This document shows, one piece after another, positions 5,776 through 11,928 of a stretch of DNA of 15,248 nt. This DNA is from an uncultured Clostridia bacterium (GTDB lineage Bacteria; Bacillota; Clostridia; Lachnospirales; Anaerotignaceae), in the NCBI GenBank assembly GCA_937919015.1, contig CALFPN010000150.1, positions 1 through 15,248 of the forward strand, given 5' to 3'. Under the pieces are notes generated by a model. That model was given only the letters and a program-made list of their open reading frames with translations. It was not told the DNA's origin and made no database searches. Position numbers and translations under genes: made by a program. Each line of letters opens with the position of its first letter. Within the stretch, counting starts at the first letter, position 1.

Positions 5776-6711
5776 ATGTGTACGGCAGTGGCTTATAAAC
5801 AGCGATATTTCGGCAGAAATCTGGATTATGATTGTTCCTTTGGAGAAAGTGTGGTCATCACCCAGCGGGCATTTCCCTTTCTTTTTCCCGAAGGGCAGGC
5901 GTTGCAAAAACATTATGCCATCATCGGCATAGCCCATGTTTCGGAAAATTATCCGTTGTATTACGATGCCATGAATGAGAAGAGATTGGCCATGGCAGGG
6001 CTTTTGTTTGGGGGGAATGCTGTGTATCATCAGCCGGTGGCGGGGAAGGAGAATATTCCCAGCTGGGGATTTATCCCATGGGTGCTGGGACAGTGCAGCT
6101 CTGTTTCGGAGGCGGAAAAAATTTTGCTTCGCCTGAATCTGACGGATGTTTCTTTCAGCGAAGCTCTGCCACCTGCTCCCCTCCATTGGATGATTGCCGA
6201 CAGGGAGCGTTCCATCGTAGTGGAATCGACCGCCGATGGGCTCCATGTGTATGAAAATCCCATGGGGGTTTTGACCAATAATCCCCCCTTTCCCTTTCAT
6301 CTGGAAAATCTGAACCAATATCTGAATCTGACAGCGGAGGAACCGGAAAATCGCTTTTCTGAAAAAATTGACCTGAAACCCTTTAGCCGTGGTATGGGAG
6401 CTTTGGGTCTGCCGGGGGATCTTAGCTCTGTGTCCCGCTTTATCCGTGCGGCTTTTGTCAGAAGCCATTCCCTTTCGGAGGAAAAGGGGGATGTCAGCCA
6501 GTTTTTCCATATCCTTGGGGCGGTGGAACAGCAACGGGGCTGCGTCCATCTGGGAAAGGGCAGGTATGAAATGACGATTTACAGCTCCTGCTGTGATCTG
6601 GAACAGAGGGTCTATTATTGGAAGAGCTATGATAACTATTGTATCCAAAAGCTGGAGCTGATGGGGGAAAAGCTGGATGGAAGCGGGTTACAGTGGGTAC
6701 AGATTGGCTGA
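5776..6711 (+). CDS. Choloylglycine hydrolase family Ntn hydrolase (bile salt hydrolase or penicillin V acylase type)
   Basis: A 311-residue linear amide C-N hydrolase. The frame is open further upstream, but the family starts MCT, where removal of Met exposes the nucleophile Cys2, so ATG 5776 is the start; AGGAGG lies seven bases before it. Other family residues are visible: R14 and D17 in GRNLDYD, N81 in GGNAVY, N168/N169 in LTNNPPF and R221 in the GLPGDLSSVSRF block (211-222). All catalytic positions of bile salt hydrolases seem present and the length is typical. Such enzymes remove glycine or taurine from bile salts in gut bacteria. Close relatives cleave penicillin V or acyl-homoserine lactones, and sequence alone does not separate them here, although the GLPGDxSSxSRF block is typical of bile salt hydrolases. 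There is no signal peptide. Its ribosome site is hidden in the preceding terminator hairpin. Confidence 0.88.
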   Translation: MCTAVAYKQRYFGRNLDYDCSFGESVVITQRAFPFLFPEGQALQKHYAIIGIAHVSENYPLYYDAMNEKRLAMAGLLFGGNAVYHQPVAGKENIPSWGFIPWVLGQCSSVSEAEKILLRLNLTDVSFSEALPPAPLHWMIADRERSIVVESTADGLHVYENPMGVLTNNPPFPFHLENLNQYLNLTAEEPENRFSEKIDLKPFSRGMGALGLPGDLSSVSRFIRAAFVRSHSLSEEKGDVSQFFHILGAVEQQRGCVHLGKGRYEMTIYSSCCDLEQRVYYWKSYDNYCIQKLELMGEKLDGSGLQWVQIG

Positions 6712-6751
6712 AAATCAGGAGCTGTTTCTGTATCGGAAAAAGAATTTCTGT

Positions 6752-6786
6752 GGCTATACCGAAAAGGGTGTAGCCGTTTTTCTTTT
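6752..6786 (+). terminator. Terminator of the choloylglycine hydrolase gene
   Basis: A nine-base-pair stem (6752-6760 with 6767-6775, one G·T), loop GAAAAG, then a T-rich tail broken by one C (6777-6786). Confidence 0.88.
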
Positions 6787-6787
6787 A

Positions 6788-6796
6788 TGCTATAAT
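6788..6796 (+). promoter_or_regulatory. Extended -10 promoter of maf
   Basis: TGC followed by a perfect TATAAT (6791-6796), 35 bases before ATG 6832. The -35 position would fall inside the preceding terminator stem and has no good match, so the TGn extension probably carries recognition. Confidence 0.7.
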
Positions 6797-6831
6797 GAAT
6801 GAAAGGATTTTCGAAAAACAAGGAGGAAACT

Positions 6832-7395
6832 ATGAAACTGATTCTGGCTTCGGCCTCTCCCAGAAGAAAGGAGCTGCTGGCAAAAACAGGGCTGGCATTT
6901 GATATTATTCCCGCCAAAGGGGAAGAAACCATCACAAAAACCATTCCTGCGGAAGTGGTGATGGAGCTTTCTTTGCAGAAGGCAAAGGAAATTGCGGAAC
7001 AGCAGACAGAGGACTGTATCATCATCGGCGCAGATACCATTGTTGCCAAAGGGGATCGTATCATGGGCAAGCCCAAGGACAGGGAAGATGCGTTCCGCAT
7101 GCTGGATATGATCTCTGATGACTGCCATCAGGTCTATACCGGCGTGACCATCATCCGCACGGGGGAAAAGGCGGAAACCATTACCTTTGCAGAAAAAACC
7201 GATGTGTATCTGTATCCCATTTCCCAACAGGATATCGTGGCTTATATCGAAAGCGGAGACCCCATGGACAAGGCCGGTGCCTATGGCATTCAGGGGGATT
7301 TTGCCGTTCATGTGAAAGGCATCGAAGGGGATTATTATAACGTGGTTGGCCTGCCCATCGGCAGGGTGTATCAGGAACTGAAGAAGATGATTTGA
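6832..7395 (+). CDS. maf: Maf-family nucleoside triphosphate pyrophosphatase
   Basis: A 187-residue cytoplasmic enzyme that hydrolyses non-canonical or pyrimidine NTPs (dTTP and UTP in the YhdE-like subgroup) to the monophosphate and PPi. Family marks are clear: LASASPRRKELL (5-16), the catalytic Asp D68 in IIGADTIV, GKPKD (79-83), and the DPMDKAGAYGIQG block (143-155) with K147 and Q154. Length is normal. AGGAGG (6821-6826) lies five bases before ATG 6832, so that start is chosen over an in-frame ATG at 6799, which lacks a ribosome site. It has its own extended -10 promoter and terminator, so it is monocistronic. It is not next to the mreBCD or radC genes that often accompany maf in other Firmicutes. 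Confidence 0.95.
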   Translation: MKLILASASPRRKELLAKTGLAFDIIPAKGEETITKTIPAEVVMELSLQKAKEIAEQQTEDCIIIGADTIVAKGDRIMGKPKDREDAFRMLDMISDDCHQVYTGVTIIRTGEKAETITFAEKTDVYLYPISQQDIVAYIESGDPMDKAGAYGIQGDFAVHVKGIEGDYYNVVGLPIGRVYQELKKMI

Positions 7396-7434
7396 AATAG
7401 ATTGAAAAAACGAAAACATGAAAATACTGAACAG

Positions 7435-7460
7435 AAAGCACCCTTTTGGGGTGCTTTTTT
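7435..7460 (+). terminator. Terminator of maf
   Basis: A nine-base-pair stem (7435-7443 with 7449-7457), loop TTTTG, and six T (7455-7460). Confidence 0.92.
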
Positions 7461-7474
7461 GTGCAGAAAAAAGG

Positions 7475-7503
7475 TTGAATCCAAACATAAAAAATGGTAT
7501 ATT
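7475..7503 (+). promoter_or_regulatory. Promoter of the hydrogenase-like gene
   Basis: -35 TTGAAT (7475-7480), a 17-base spacer, and -10 TATATT (7498-7503) preceded by TGG. Transcription would begin near 7510, so the in-frame codons before about 7510 cannot be part of the protein. Confidence 0.75.
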
Positions 7504-7569
7504 TTTCAAACACAGCAAGATTTTATGCAAAAGAAAAAGAACAGATTGACTGCTATGAAAGGAAAAGAG

Positions 7570-9051
7570 ATGAATCATTTTGAAAGCAACGTACAATACA
7601 TCAAATATCTGGTAAATAAAGAAGTGGCTTACCGCTTCTTTCAGGGTGCGCTGGAAAAAGGCCCTTTTTTGGAAAGAGATATCGCGGAAGCGATTATCCC
7701 CGGCCCCAAGGCATCTTTCCGCTGCTGCATTTATAATGAACGTAAGATTATCGAAGACCGTGTGCATCTGATTCTGGAACCCACCAAGGACAACCGTGTC
7801 ATCAATGTGCTGGATGCAGCCTGTGACGAATGTCCTCTGGATCGTTTTGTGGTCAGCGATTCCTGCCGCGGCTGTCTGGGCCATAAATGTCAGGAGGTTT
7901 GCCCCAGAGGTGCCATTTCCATTGTGAACCACAGAGCTTATATCAATCAGGAACTTTGTATCGAGTGCGGCAAGTGCAAAGCCGTTTGCCCCTTCGGTGC
8001 CATCAGTGAGGTCATGCGTCCCTGTATGCGCGCCTGCCCTGTGGATGCCGTAAAGATCGATGAAAACAGAAAAGCCATGATCGACCATGAAAAATGCATT
8101 TCCTGCGGTTCCTGCGTGCATCAGTGTCCCTTTGGTGCTATCGTGGATAAATCTTATGTCATGAATATCTTGAGTCTTTTGAGAGATTCCTTCAATAATA
8201 CGAATTATCACGTTTACGCCGTGGTTGCCCCTGCCGTTGCCAGCCAGTTTGGCGGTGTGGAAGTGGGGCAGGTGTTTGCCGGCATCAAGGAGCTGGGCTT
8301 TTATAAAGTGGTGGAAGCGGCTATTGCCGGCGATATGGTTGCTCTGGCGGAAACAGAAGAATTTGTGAAAACCATCGAAGAAAAGAAATGGAAAACAACC
8401 TCCTGCTGTCCCGCTTTTGTAGAGTATGTCAGAAGAAATCACCCCGAACTGGTGGATCATGTTTCCACAGTGGTTTCTCCCATGGTAGCCATGGGCAGGG
8501 CCATCCGTGCGAAAGACCCCAAGGCAAGGGTCATCTTTATTGGCCCCTGTACCGCGAAAAAGGTAGAAGTGAAGCAGCCTGAAATCAGAGATGCCATCGA
8601 TTATGTGATGACCTTTGAAGAACTGCGCTCACTGCTGGATGCAAAAGGCGCGGAACTGGATAAACTGCCTGAAATTTCTGCAGGGGAACCTTCTTCCTAT
8701 GGCCGTATCTTTGCCAGAACCGGCGGTGTGGCGGAAAGCGTTCGCCGTGTGGCAAAGCTGGAAGGCGTGGATGTGGAGATCAAACCCGTTCGCTGCAACG
8801 GCATCGAGGAATGTGTCCGTGCCATGAAGCTGGCTTCCTTTGGCAAGCTGGACGGCAATCTGATCGAAGGCATGGCCTGCAAGGGTGGCTGCACCAACGG
8901 CGCAGCGTCTATTTTCCATGACGCAAAGGGGATTCAGCGTGTCAATGATTTCAGCCGTACGGCCCTGACAGATGACCCCACCGAAGGAATCAGAGAGTAC
9001 GACATGAGTGCGGTCAATATGGAAAGAGAATTTGGCGAAATCGAAACATAA
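7570..9051 (+). CDS. [FeFe]-hydrogenase-like iron-sulfur protein (monomeric, non-classical group)
   Basis: A 493-residue soluble protein. The N-terminal part (about 85-190) is a ferredoxin-like region with several 4Fe-4S motifs: CRGCLGHKCQEVC (99-111), CIECGKCKAVC (130-140) and CISCGSCVHQC (176-186), with extra cysteines at 85, 88, 152 and 156. The C-terminal part (about 205-460) is the [FeFe]-hydrogenase large domain. All H-cluster ligands are present: TSCCPAF (C279, C280), GPCTAKK (C327) and MACKGGC (C437, C441). C279 matches the proton-relay Cys of classical enzymes, and E261 and E264 align with the relay glutamates if read without gaps. Departures from the classical form are TSCCPAF instead of TSCCPGW and GGCTNGAA instead of a GGG end, which points to a non-classical branch such as group B. 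A role in hydrogen turnover or sensing is inferred. ATG 7570 follows AAGGA by six bases. DUF3842 lies 45 bases downstream, probably on the same transcript. Confidence 0.9.
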   Translation: MNHFESNVQYIKYLVNKEVAYRFFQGALEKGPFLERDIAEAIIPGPKASFRCCIYNERKIIEDRVHLILEPTKDNRVINVLDAACDECPLDRFVVSDSCRGCLGHKCQEVCPRGAISIVNHRAYINQELCIECGKCKAVCPFGAISEVMRPCMRACPVDAVKIDENRKAMIDHEKCISCGSCVHQCPFGAIVDKSYVMNILSLLRDSFNNTNYHVYAVVAPAVASQFGGVEVGQVFAGIKELGFYKVVEAAIAGDMVALAETEEFVKTIEEKKWKTTSCCPAFVEYVRRNHPELVDHVSTVVSPMVAMGRAIRAKDPKARVIFIGPCTAKKVEVKQPEIRDAIDYVMTFEELRSLLDAKGAELDKLPEISAGEPSSYGRIFARTGGVAESVRRVAKLEGVDVEIKPVRCNGIEECVRAMKLASFGKLDGNLIEGMACKGGCTNGAASIFHDAKGIQRVNDFSRTALTDDPTEGIREYDMSAVNMEREFGEIET

Positions 9052-9096
9052 CTCTTTCCGAAAAAGCTTGGAGATACCATAGAAAAGAGGAAGCGT

Positions 9097-9531
9097 ATGC
9101 ATATTTTAGTGATCGACGGACAGGGGGGGCAGCTGGGCAGCCAGCTGATCAGGGCCATCCTGAGCCGTTTCAAAGGGGTAAAGATCCTTGCAGTTGGCAC
9201 CAATGCCATCGCTACGGCGGCCATGCTGAAGGCGGGAGCCCATCAGGCTTCTACGGGGGAAAATCCCGTGCTGGTTGCCTGCAAAAAGGCAGATGTGATC
9301 GTGGGGCCCATCGGCATTGTCATTGCGGATGCATTGTTTGGCGAAGTGACGCCCAGTATGGCAGTAGCCGTGGGGCAGGCCGATGCCGTCAGAATTTTGC
9401 TGCCCGTCAATAAGTGTGATAATCTGGTGGCAGGTGTGTCGGATCTGAATCTGTCCGCTCTTATAGAAGACGTAATGGTGAAATTGGATACGATAGAAAA
9501 ACAATTTGCATTTTGTCAGAAAGAGTGCTAA
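9097..9531 (+). CDS. DUF3842 family protein
   Basis: A 144-residue protein with a Rossmann-like start: a beta strand and glycine loop MHILVIDGQGGQLGSQL (GxGGxxG), then an Ala-rich helix (AIATAAMLKAGA, about 38-49). Two hydrophobic strands follow (VIVGPIGIVIADALFGEV and VRILLPVNK). I recognise it as DUF3842, a conserved family of Clostridia with no known biochemical role. The fold suggests binding of a nucleotide cofactor, but no catalytic residue can be named. A GAGG ribosome site lies about seven bases before ATG 9097. It follows the hydrogenase-like gene by 45 bases with no terminator between, so co-transcription is likely and may reflect a shared redox role. A promoter for the next unit appears to lie inside its last codons. 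Confidence 0.85.
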   Translation: MHILVIDGQGGQLGSQLIRAILSRFKGVKILAVGTNAIATAAMLKAGAHQASTGENPVLVACKKADVIVGPIGIVIADALFGEVTPSMAVAVGQADAVRILLPVNKCDNLVAGVSDLNLSALIEDVMVKLDTIEKQFAFCQKEC

Positions 9532-9534
9532 ACT
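9506..9534 (+). promoter_or_regulatory. Promoter inside the end of the DUF3842 gene, for the ECF operon
   Basis: -35 TTGCAT (9506-9511), exactly 17 bases, and -10 TAAACT (9529-9534) preceded by TGC (extended -10). Transcription would start near 9541, directly at the first hairpin of the leader described next. Confidence 0.6.
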
Positions 9535-9539
9535 GGGAC

Positions 9540-9657
9540 TGTCATGCAGAAGGATGACATACAGACAGAAGTCTTTTGCTTTTCAAAATAAAATATGGTC
9601 TGAAATGATACTAAGAAGGTGTTGCTTTTGCCAGAAGGGGAAAGTGCGCCTTTTTTT
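9540..9657 (+). promoter_or_regulatory. Structured leader ending in a terminator-like hairpin (attenuator or riboswitch candidate)
   Basis: Elements in order are as follows. Hairpin one is TGTCAT (9540-9545) with ATGACA (9554-9559), loop GCAGAAGG. CAGAC (9562-9566) can pair with GTCTG (9598-9602), enclosing a TTTTG/CAAAA hairpin (9574-9588), or can form a local AGAC-AGAA-GTCT hairpin (9563-9574). A long imperfect stem (9616-9632 with 9637-9650, loop AGAA) is followed by seven T (9651-9657). The final hairpin stands 20 bases before the S-component start, so it either ends the hydrogenase operon or works as a conditional terminator. I cannot match the upper part to TPP, FMN, cobalamin, THF, purine or preQ1 patterns. 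Confidence 0.55.
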
Positions 9658-9677
9658 ATGACAGAATGGAGTGTAAT

Positions 9678-10208
9678 ATGAAAAAGACAATTGACAGCAA
9701 AACCCTTACCCTTTCGGGCATGTTTTTGGCTCTGGCTCTGGTCATGCCCTTTCTGACAGGGCAGATTCCACAGATCGGCTCTATGCTTTGTCCCATGCAT
9801 CTGCCTGTGCTTTTGTGCGGCTTTTTCTGCGGGGGGACCATGGGATTTCTGGTGGGGCTGATCGCCCCCGTCCTGCGTTCCTTCCTCTTCGGCATGCCCC
9901 CCATGTTTCCTGTTGCCATCTGTATGGCCTTTGAATTGGCGGCCTATGGACTGGTATCGGGGGTTCTGTATCGGAAGCTTCCCGGGAAAAAAGGGGCGGT
10001 TTACGGTGCTTTGCTCGTTGCCATGATTTTGGGGCGTATCGTCTGGGGCATTGCCATGATGGTATGCATCGGCAGCAGCGGCGGTCAGTTTGGCATGGAA
10101 GCCTTTCTGGCCGGAGCGGTCACAACGGCTTTGCCGGGGATCATTCTGCAGCTGGTGCTGATCCCTGTGATCGTGCTTGCCATGGAAAAACATCTGAAAG
10201 AACAATAA
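9678..10208 (+). CDS. ECF transporter S component (substrate-binding membrane subunit)
   Basis: A 176-residue integral membrane protein with about five to six hydrophobic segments: roughly 11-31, 40-60, 62-75, 80-98, 108-130 and 145-170. The pattern is that of S components of energy-coupling factor importers. Features include MLCPMHLPVLLCGFFCGGTM (37-56) and then APVLRSFLFGMPPMFP near 64-79, with conserved-looking Pro, Arg and Gly residues in the loops. S components bind a vitamin, metal or nucleobase with high affinity and share a common energising module (EcfA, EcfA', EcfT), which is not in this window, so this would be a group II system. GGAG lies six bases before ATG 9678, so it is chosen over an ATG at 9666. 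The substrate is not recognisable. The next gene, a kinase 21 bases on, suggests trapping of the imported molecule by phosphorylation. Confidence 0.85.
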   Translation: MKKTIDSKTLTLSGMFLALALVMPFLTGQIPQIGSMLCPMHLPVLLCGFFCGGTMGFLVGLIAPVLRSFLFGMPPMFPVAICMAFELAAYGLVSGVLYRKLPGKKGAVYGALLVAMILGRIVWGIAMMVCIGSSGGQFGMEAFLAGAVTTALPGIILQLVLIPVIVLAMEKHLKEQ

Positions 10209-10229
10209 ACGGAAAGGAATCTATTCCCT

Positions 10230-11279
10230 ATGGATTTTGAACAGTATCTTCTGGAACAAATACAAATGCATCCTGCCATGCAGCCGCAGGATATCTGGAA
10301 GCTGTGCTATCAGGCAGCCTTTGGCCCCGAACACCTGCTGAGCGACCTGCAGGGGGCGAAAGCATATCTGGAAAAAGAATACGAGATAACGGCGGAACAG
10401 GACATACCCCTGTATGAACCTATCTCTGAAGAGATTTGCCGTGTAAATCTGGGTGCGTGGAAATTTCATGGCCTGCCTGTGGAGTGGCTGTTTCGGATCT
10501 TTGCTTCCTCCTGCGGGAAAAGAGCCGATGGGGAAGTCTTGTTTCGGGCATATCTGCAGCGGGCAGAAGAAGTGCTGTCAGGGGTTTCTGTGGGCTTTTC
10601 CATTGAGGATTGGAAAGCCTATGCCCGTTCCAGATGGGAAGCAGGGCTGTCTCCCGTGCATCACAGCCCCCTCTATCGGCAGCGGGAAACGCCTGCCTAT
10701 CGTATTGTAAACAGAAGATTTGTCCGTCTTTTTCCCATACTGCAGAAAGCTGCAGAAAAAATTGCAGAGGATAAGGTGTGTGTGATCGCCATAGATGGCA
10801 GAGCGGCTTCCGGAAAAACCACCATGGCAAACCTGCTGCAGGAAATTCTGGAGGCGGATGTGATTCGCATGGATGACTTTTTCCTGCCCCCTGCCCTGCG
10901 GAGGGAGGAACGCTTTCGTAAGGCCGGCGGAAATGTACATTATGAACGGTTTCGGGCAGAAGTGCTGCCTCATCTTTCCTTGCCGACGGCCTTTGCCTAT
11001 CGGATTTTTGACTGCAGCAGAATGGATTACCATGGGGAACGGGAAATCGGTACGGCAAAGATCCGTATTGTGGAGGGTTCCTACAGCTGTCATCCTTTGT
11101 TTGGGAAGTATGCAGATCTCACCGTTTTCTCTGATGTAAGCAGCGAAATCCAGATGCAGCGGATTTGTAAGCGCAATGGCGCAGAGATGGCGCAGCTGTT
11201 CCGTGACAGATGGATTCCCTTGGAAGAAGCTTATTTTCAAGCCTATCAGATTGCGGAAAAAGCAGATATCCGACTTTGA
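10230..11279 (+). CDS. Two-domain protein: conserved N-terminal domain fused to a uridine-kinase-type P-loop kinase
   Basis: A 349-residue cytoplasmic protein. Residues about 180-349 form a P-loop kinase of the uridine kinase superfamily. It has Walker A GRAASGKT (190-197), a following Asp pair in MDDFF (214-218), a YERF motif (238-241), VEGSYSCHP (281-289) and RDRWIPLEEAYF (325-336) near the end. This superfamily includes uridine, nicotinamide riboside, pantothenate and glycerate kinases, so the substrate is open. Residues about 1-165 are a separate domain with YQAAFGPEHLL (27-37), CRVNLGAWK (70-78) and GLPVEWLF (81-88). I recall similar stretches in hypothetical proteins but know no function. 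GGAAAGGA (10211-10218) lies 11 bases before ATG 10230. It follows the ECF S component by 21 bases and is closed by a strong terminator, so the two form one operon and likely one pathway. Confidence 0.82.
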   Translation: MDFEQYLLEQIQMHPAMQPQDIWKLCYQAAFGPEHLLSDLQGAKAYLEKEYEITAEQDIPLYEPISEEICRVNLGAWKFHGLPVEWLFRIFASSCGKRADGEVLFRAYLQRAEEVLSGVSVGFSIEDWKAYARSRWEAGLSPVHHSPLYRQRETPAYRIVNRRFVRLFPILQKAAEKIAEDKVCVIAIDGRAASGKTTMANLLQEILEADVIRMDDFFLPPALRREERFRKAGGNVHYERFRAEVLPHLSLPTAFAYRIFDCSRMDYHGEREIGTAKIRIVEGSYSCHPLFGKYADLTVFSDVSSEIQMQRICKRNGAEMAQLFRDRWIPLEEAYFQAYQIAEKADIRL

Positions 11280-11290
11280 AATGTGTAAGA

Positions 11291-11321
11291 TGCACCTGTT
11301 TCAGAACAGGTGTGTTTTTTT
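11291..11321 (+). terminator. Terminator of the ECF-kinase operon
   Basis: An eight-base-pair perfect stem CACCTGTT/AACAGGTG (11293-11300 with 11305-11312), loop TCAG, then G and seven T (11315-11321). Confidence 0.93.
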
Positions 11322-11468
11322 ATGCATGCAGGAAAACAGGGGAAACTGTCGATAGACTGGGGTTTTGAAGGCGTTGGGTTGTGCAAACACGCTAAGGAAA
11401 AATGACTGCGTATGCAAAATGATGGAATTTCCTGAGAGCAGTGTTCGTTTATTAGGGACATTTGTCTA
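11322..11468. other. Intergenic stretch without a visible gene
   Basis: Together with the following leader it makes about 317 bases between the kinase terminator and the ACT-domain gene. Minus-strand frame 11246-11461 crosses the kinase terminator and has no ribosome site. No repeat or RNA stood out in this part. Confidence 0.4.
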
Positions 11469-11496
11469 TTGTTTTTTCTTTTGAAACTGGTAAGAT
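11469..11496 (+). promoter_or_regulatory. Candidate promoter of the ACT/UPF0210 operon
   Basis: TTGTTT (11469-11474), 16 bases, TAAGAT (11491-11496). The -10 has the same form as the rRNA P2 promoter at the end of the window. It gives a leader of about 137 bases. Confidence 0.45.
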
Positions 11497-11542
11497 AGAA
11501 CTACCTTTATTCAAATGATAAAAAAACGTAGGAAGAAAAGTC

Positions 11543-11585
11543 AATACCGCATGGTTCGTCTGTTTCGGCAAAGCCATGCGGTATT
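11543..11585 (+). promoter_or_regulatory. Long hairpin in the ACT/UPF0210 leader
   Basis: A perfect 12-base-pair stem (11543-11554 with 11574-11585) carries a 19-base loop that can itself form GGC-AAA-GCC with the right arm. The tail is TTCTTATTTC, not a solid T run, so it is a poor terminator. It sits about 50 bases before the ribosome site and could stabilise the messenger or be a regulatory fold. Confidence 0.6.
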
Positions 11586-11638
11586 CTTATTTCACAGGAA
11601 ATGAAGCAAAACGGGAATGACAAAGGAGGAAGTAAACG

Positions 11639-11911
11639 ATGAAAAAAGCAGTGGTAACAGTACTCGGTCTGGATCAGGTAGGCATTACAGCAAAGGTATG
11701 CACTATTTTGGCAGAAACAAATATCAATATTCTGGATATTTCCCAGACCATCGTGGGCGGTTATTTTAATATGGTCATGGTGGTAGATATTACCGAAGCA
11801 AAGGAATCCTTTGATGCGACAGAAGCAAAACTGCAGGCAGCGGGTGAAGCAATGGGTCTGAAGATTAAGATCCAGCACACAGCAATTTTTGATGCGATGC
11901 ACCGCATTTAA
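11639..11911 (+). CDS. ACT-domain protein (UPF0237 type)
   Basis: A 90-residue stand-alone ACT domain. The beta-alpha-beta start MKKAVVTVLGLDQVGITAKV with a GLDQVGIT ligand loop (10-17) is typical, followed by ILAETNINILDISQTI (23-38) and the strand FNMVMVVDI (43-51). ACT domains bind small ligands, most often amino acids, and control a partner protein. This short form is known as UPF0237. AAGGAGG (11623-11629) is nine bases before ATG 11639. The UPF0210 gene begins 17 bases after the stop with an equally strong ribosome site, a pairing seen in many Gram-positive bacteria. The ACT protein is therefore likely a regulatory partner of UPF0210. No enzymatic domain is present. Confidence 0.92.
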   Translation: MKKAVVTVLGLDQVGITAKVCTILAETNINILDISQTIVGGYFNMVMVVDITEAKESFDATEAKLQAAGEAMGLKIKIQHTAIFDAMHRI

Positions 11912-11928
11912 AAAGGAGGCTGAAAAAA

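Noticed and set aside
7402..7569. 56-residue N-terminal extension of the hydrogenase-like protein
   Set aside because: It is translated across the maf terminator and the gene's own promoter. ATG 7570 has a proper ribosome site.
6790..8460. 556-codon minus-strand frame opposite maf and the hydrogenase gene
   Set aside because: It spans two well-recognised genes, two promoters and a terminator. The composition (His, Phe and Gly rich) is typical of an antisense shadow.
9540..9657. Leader as a preQ1-I riboswitch, because ACTAAGAAGG resembles its usual tail
   Set aside because: The required short stem, C-rich loop and A-rich tail are not found in the right order, and the S component does not look like a queuosine-precursor transporter.
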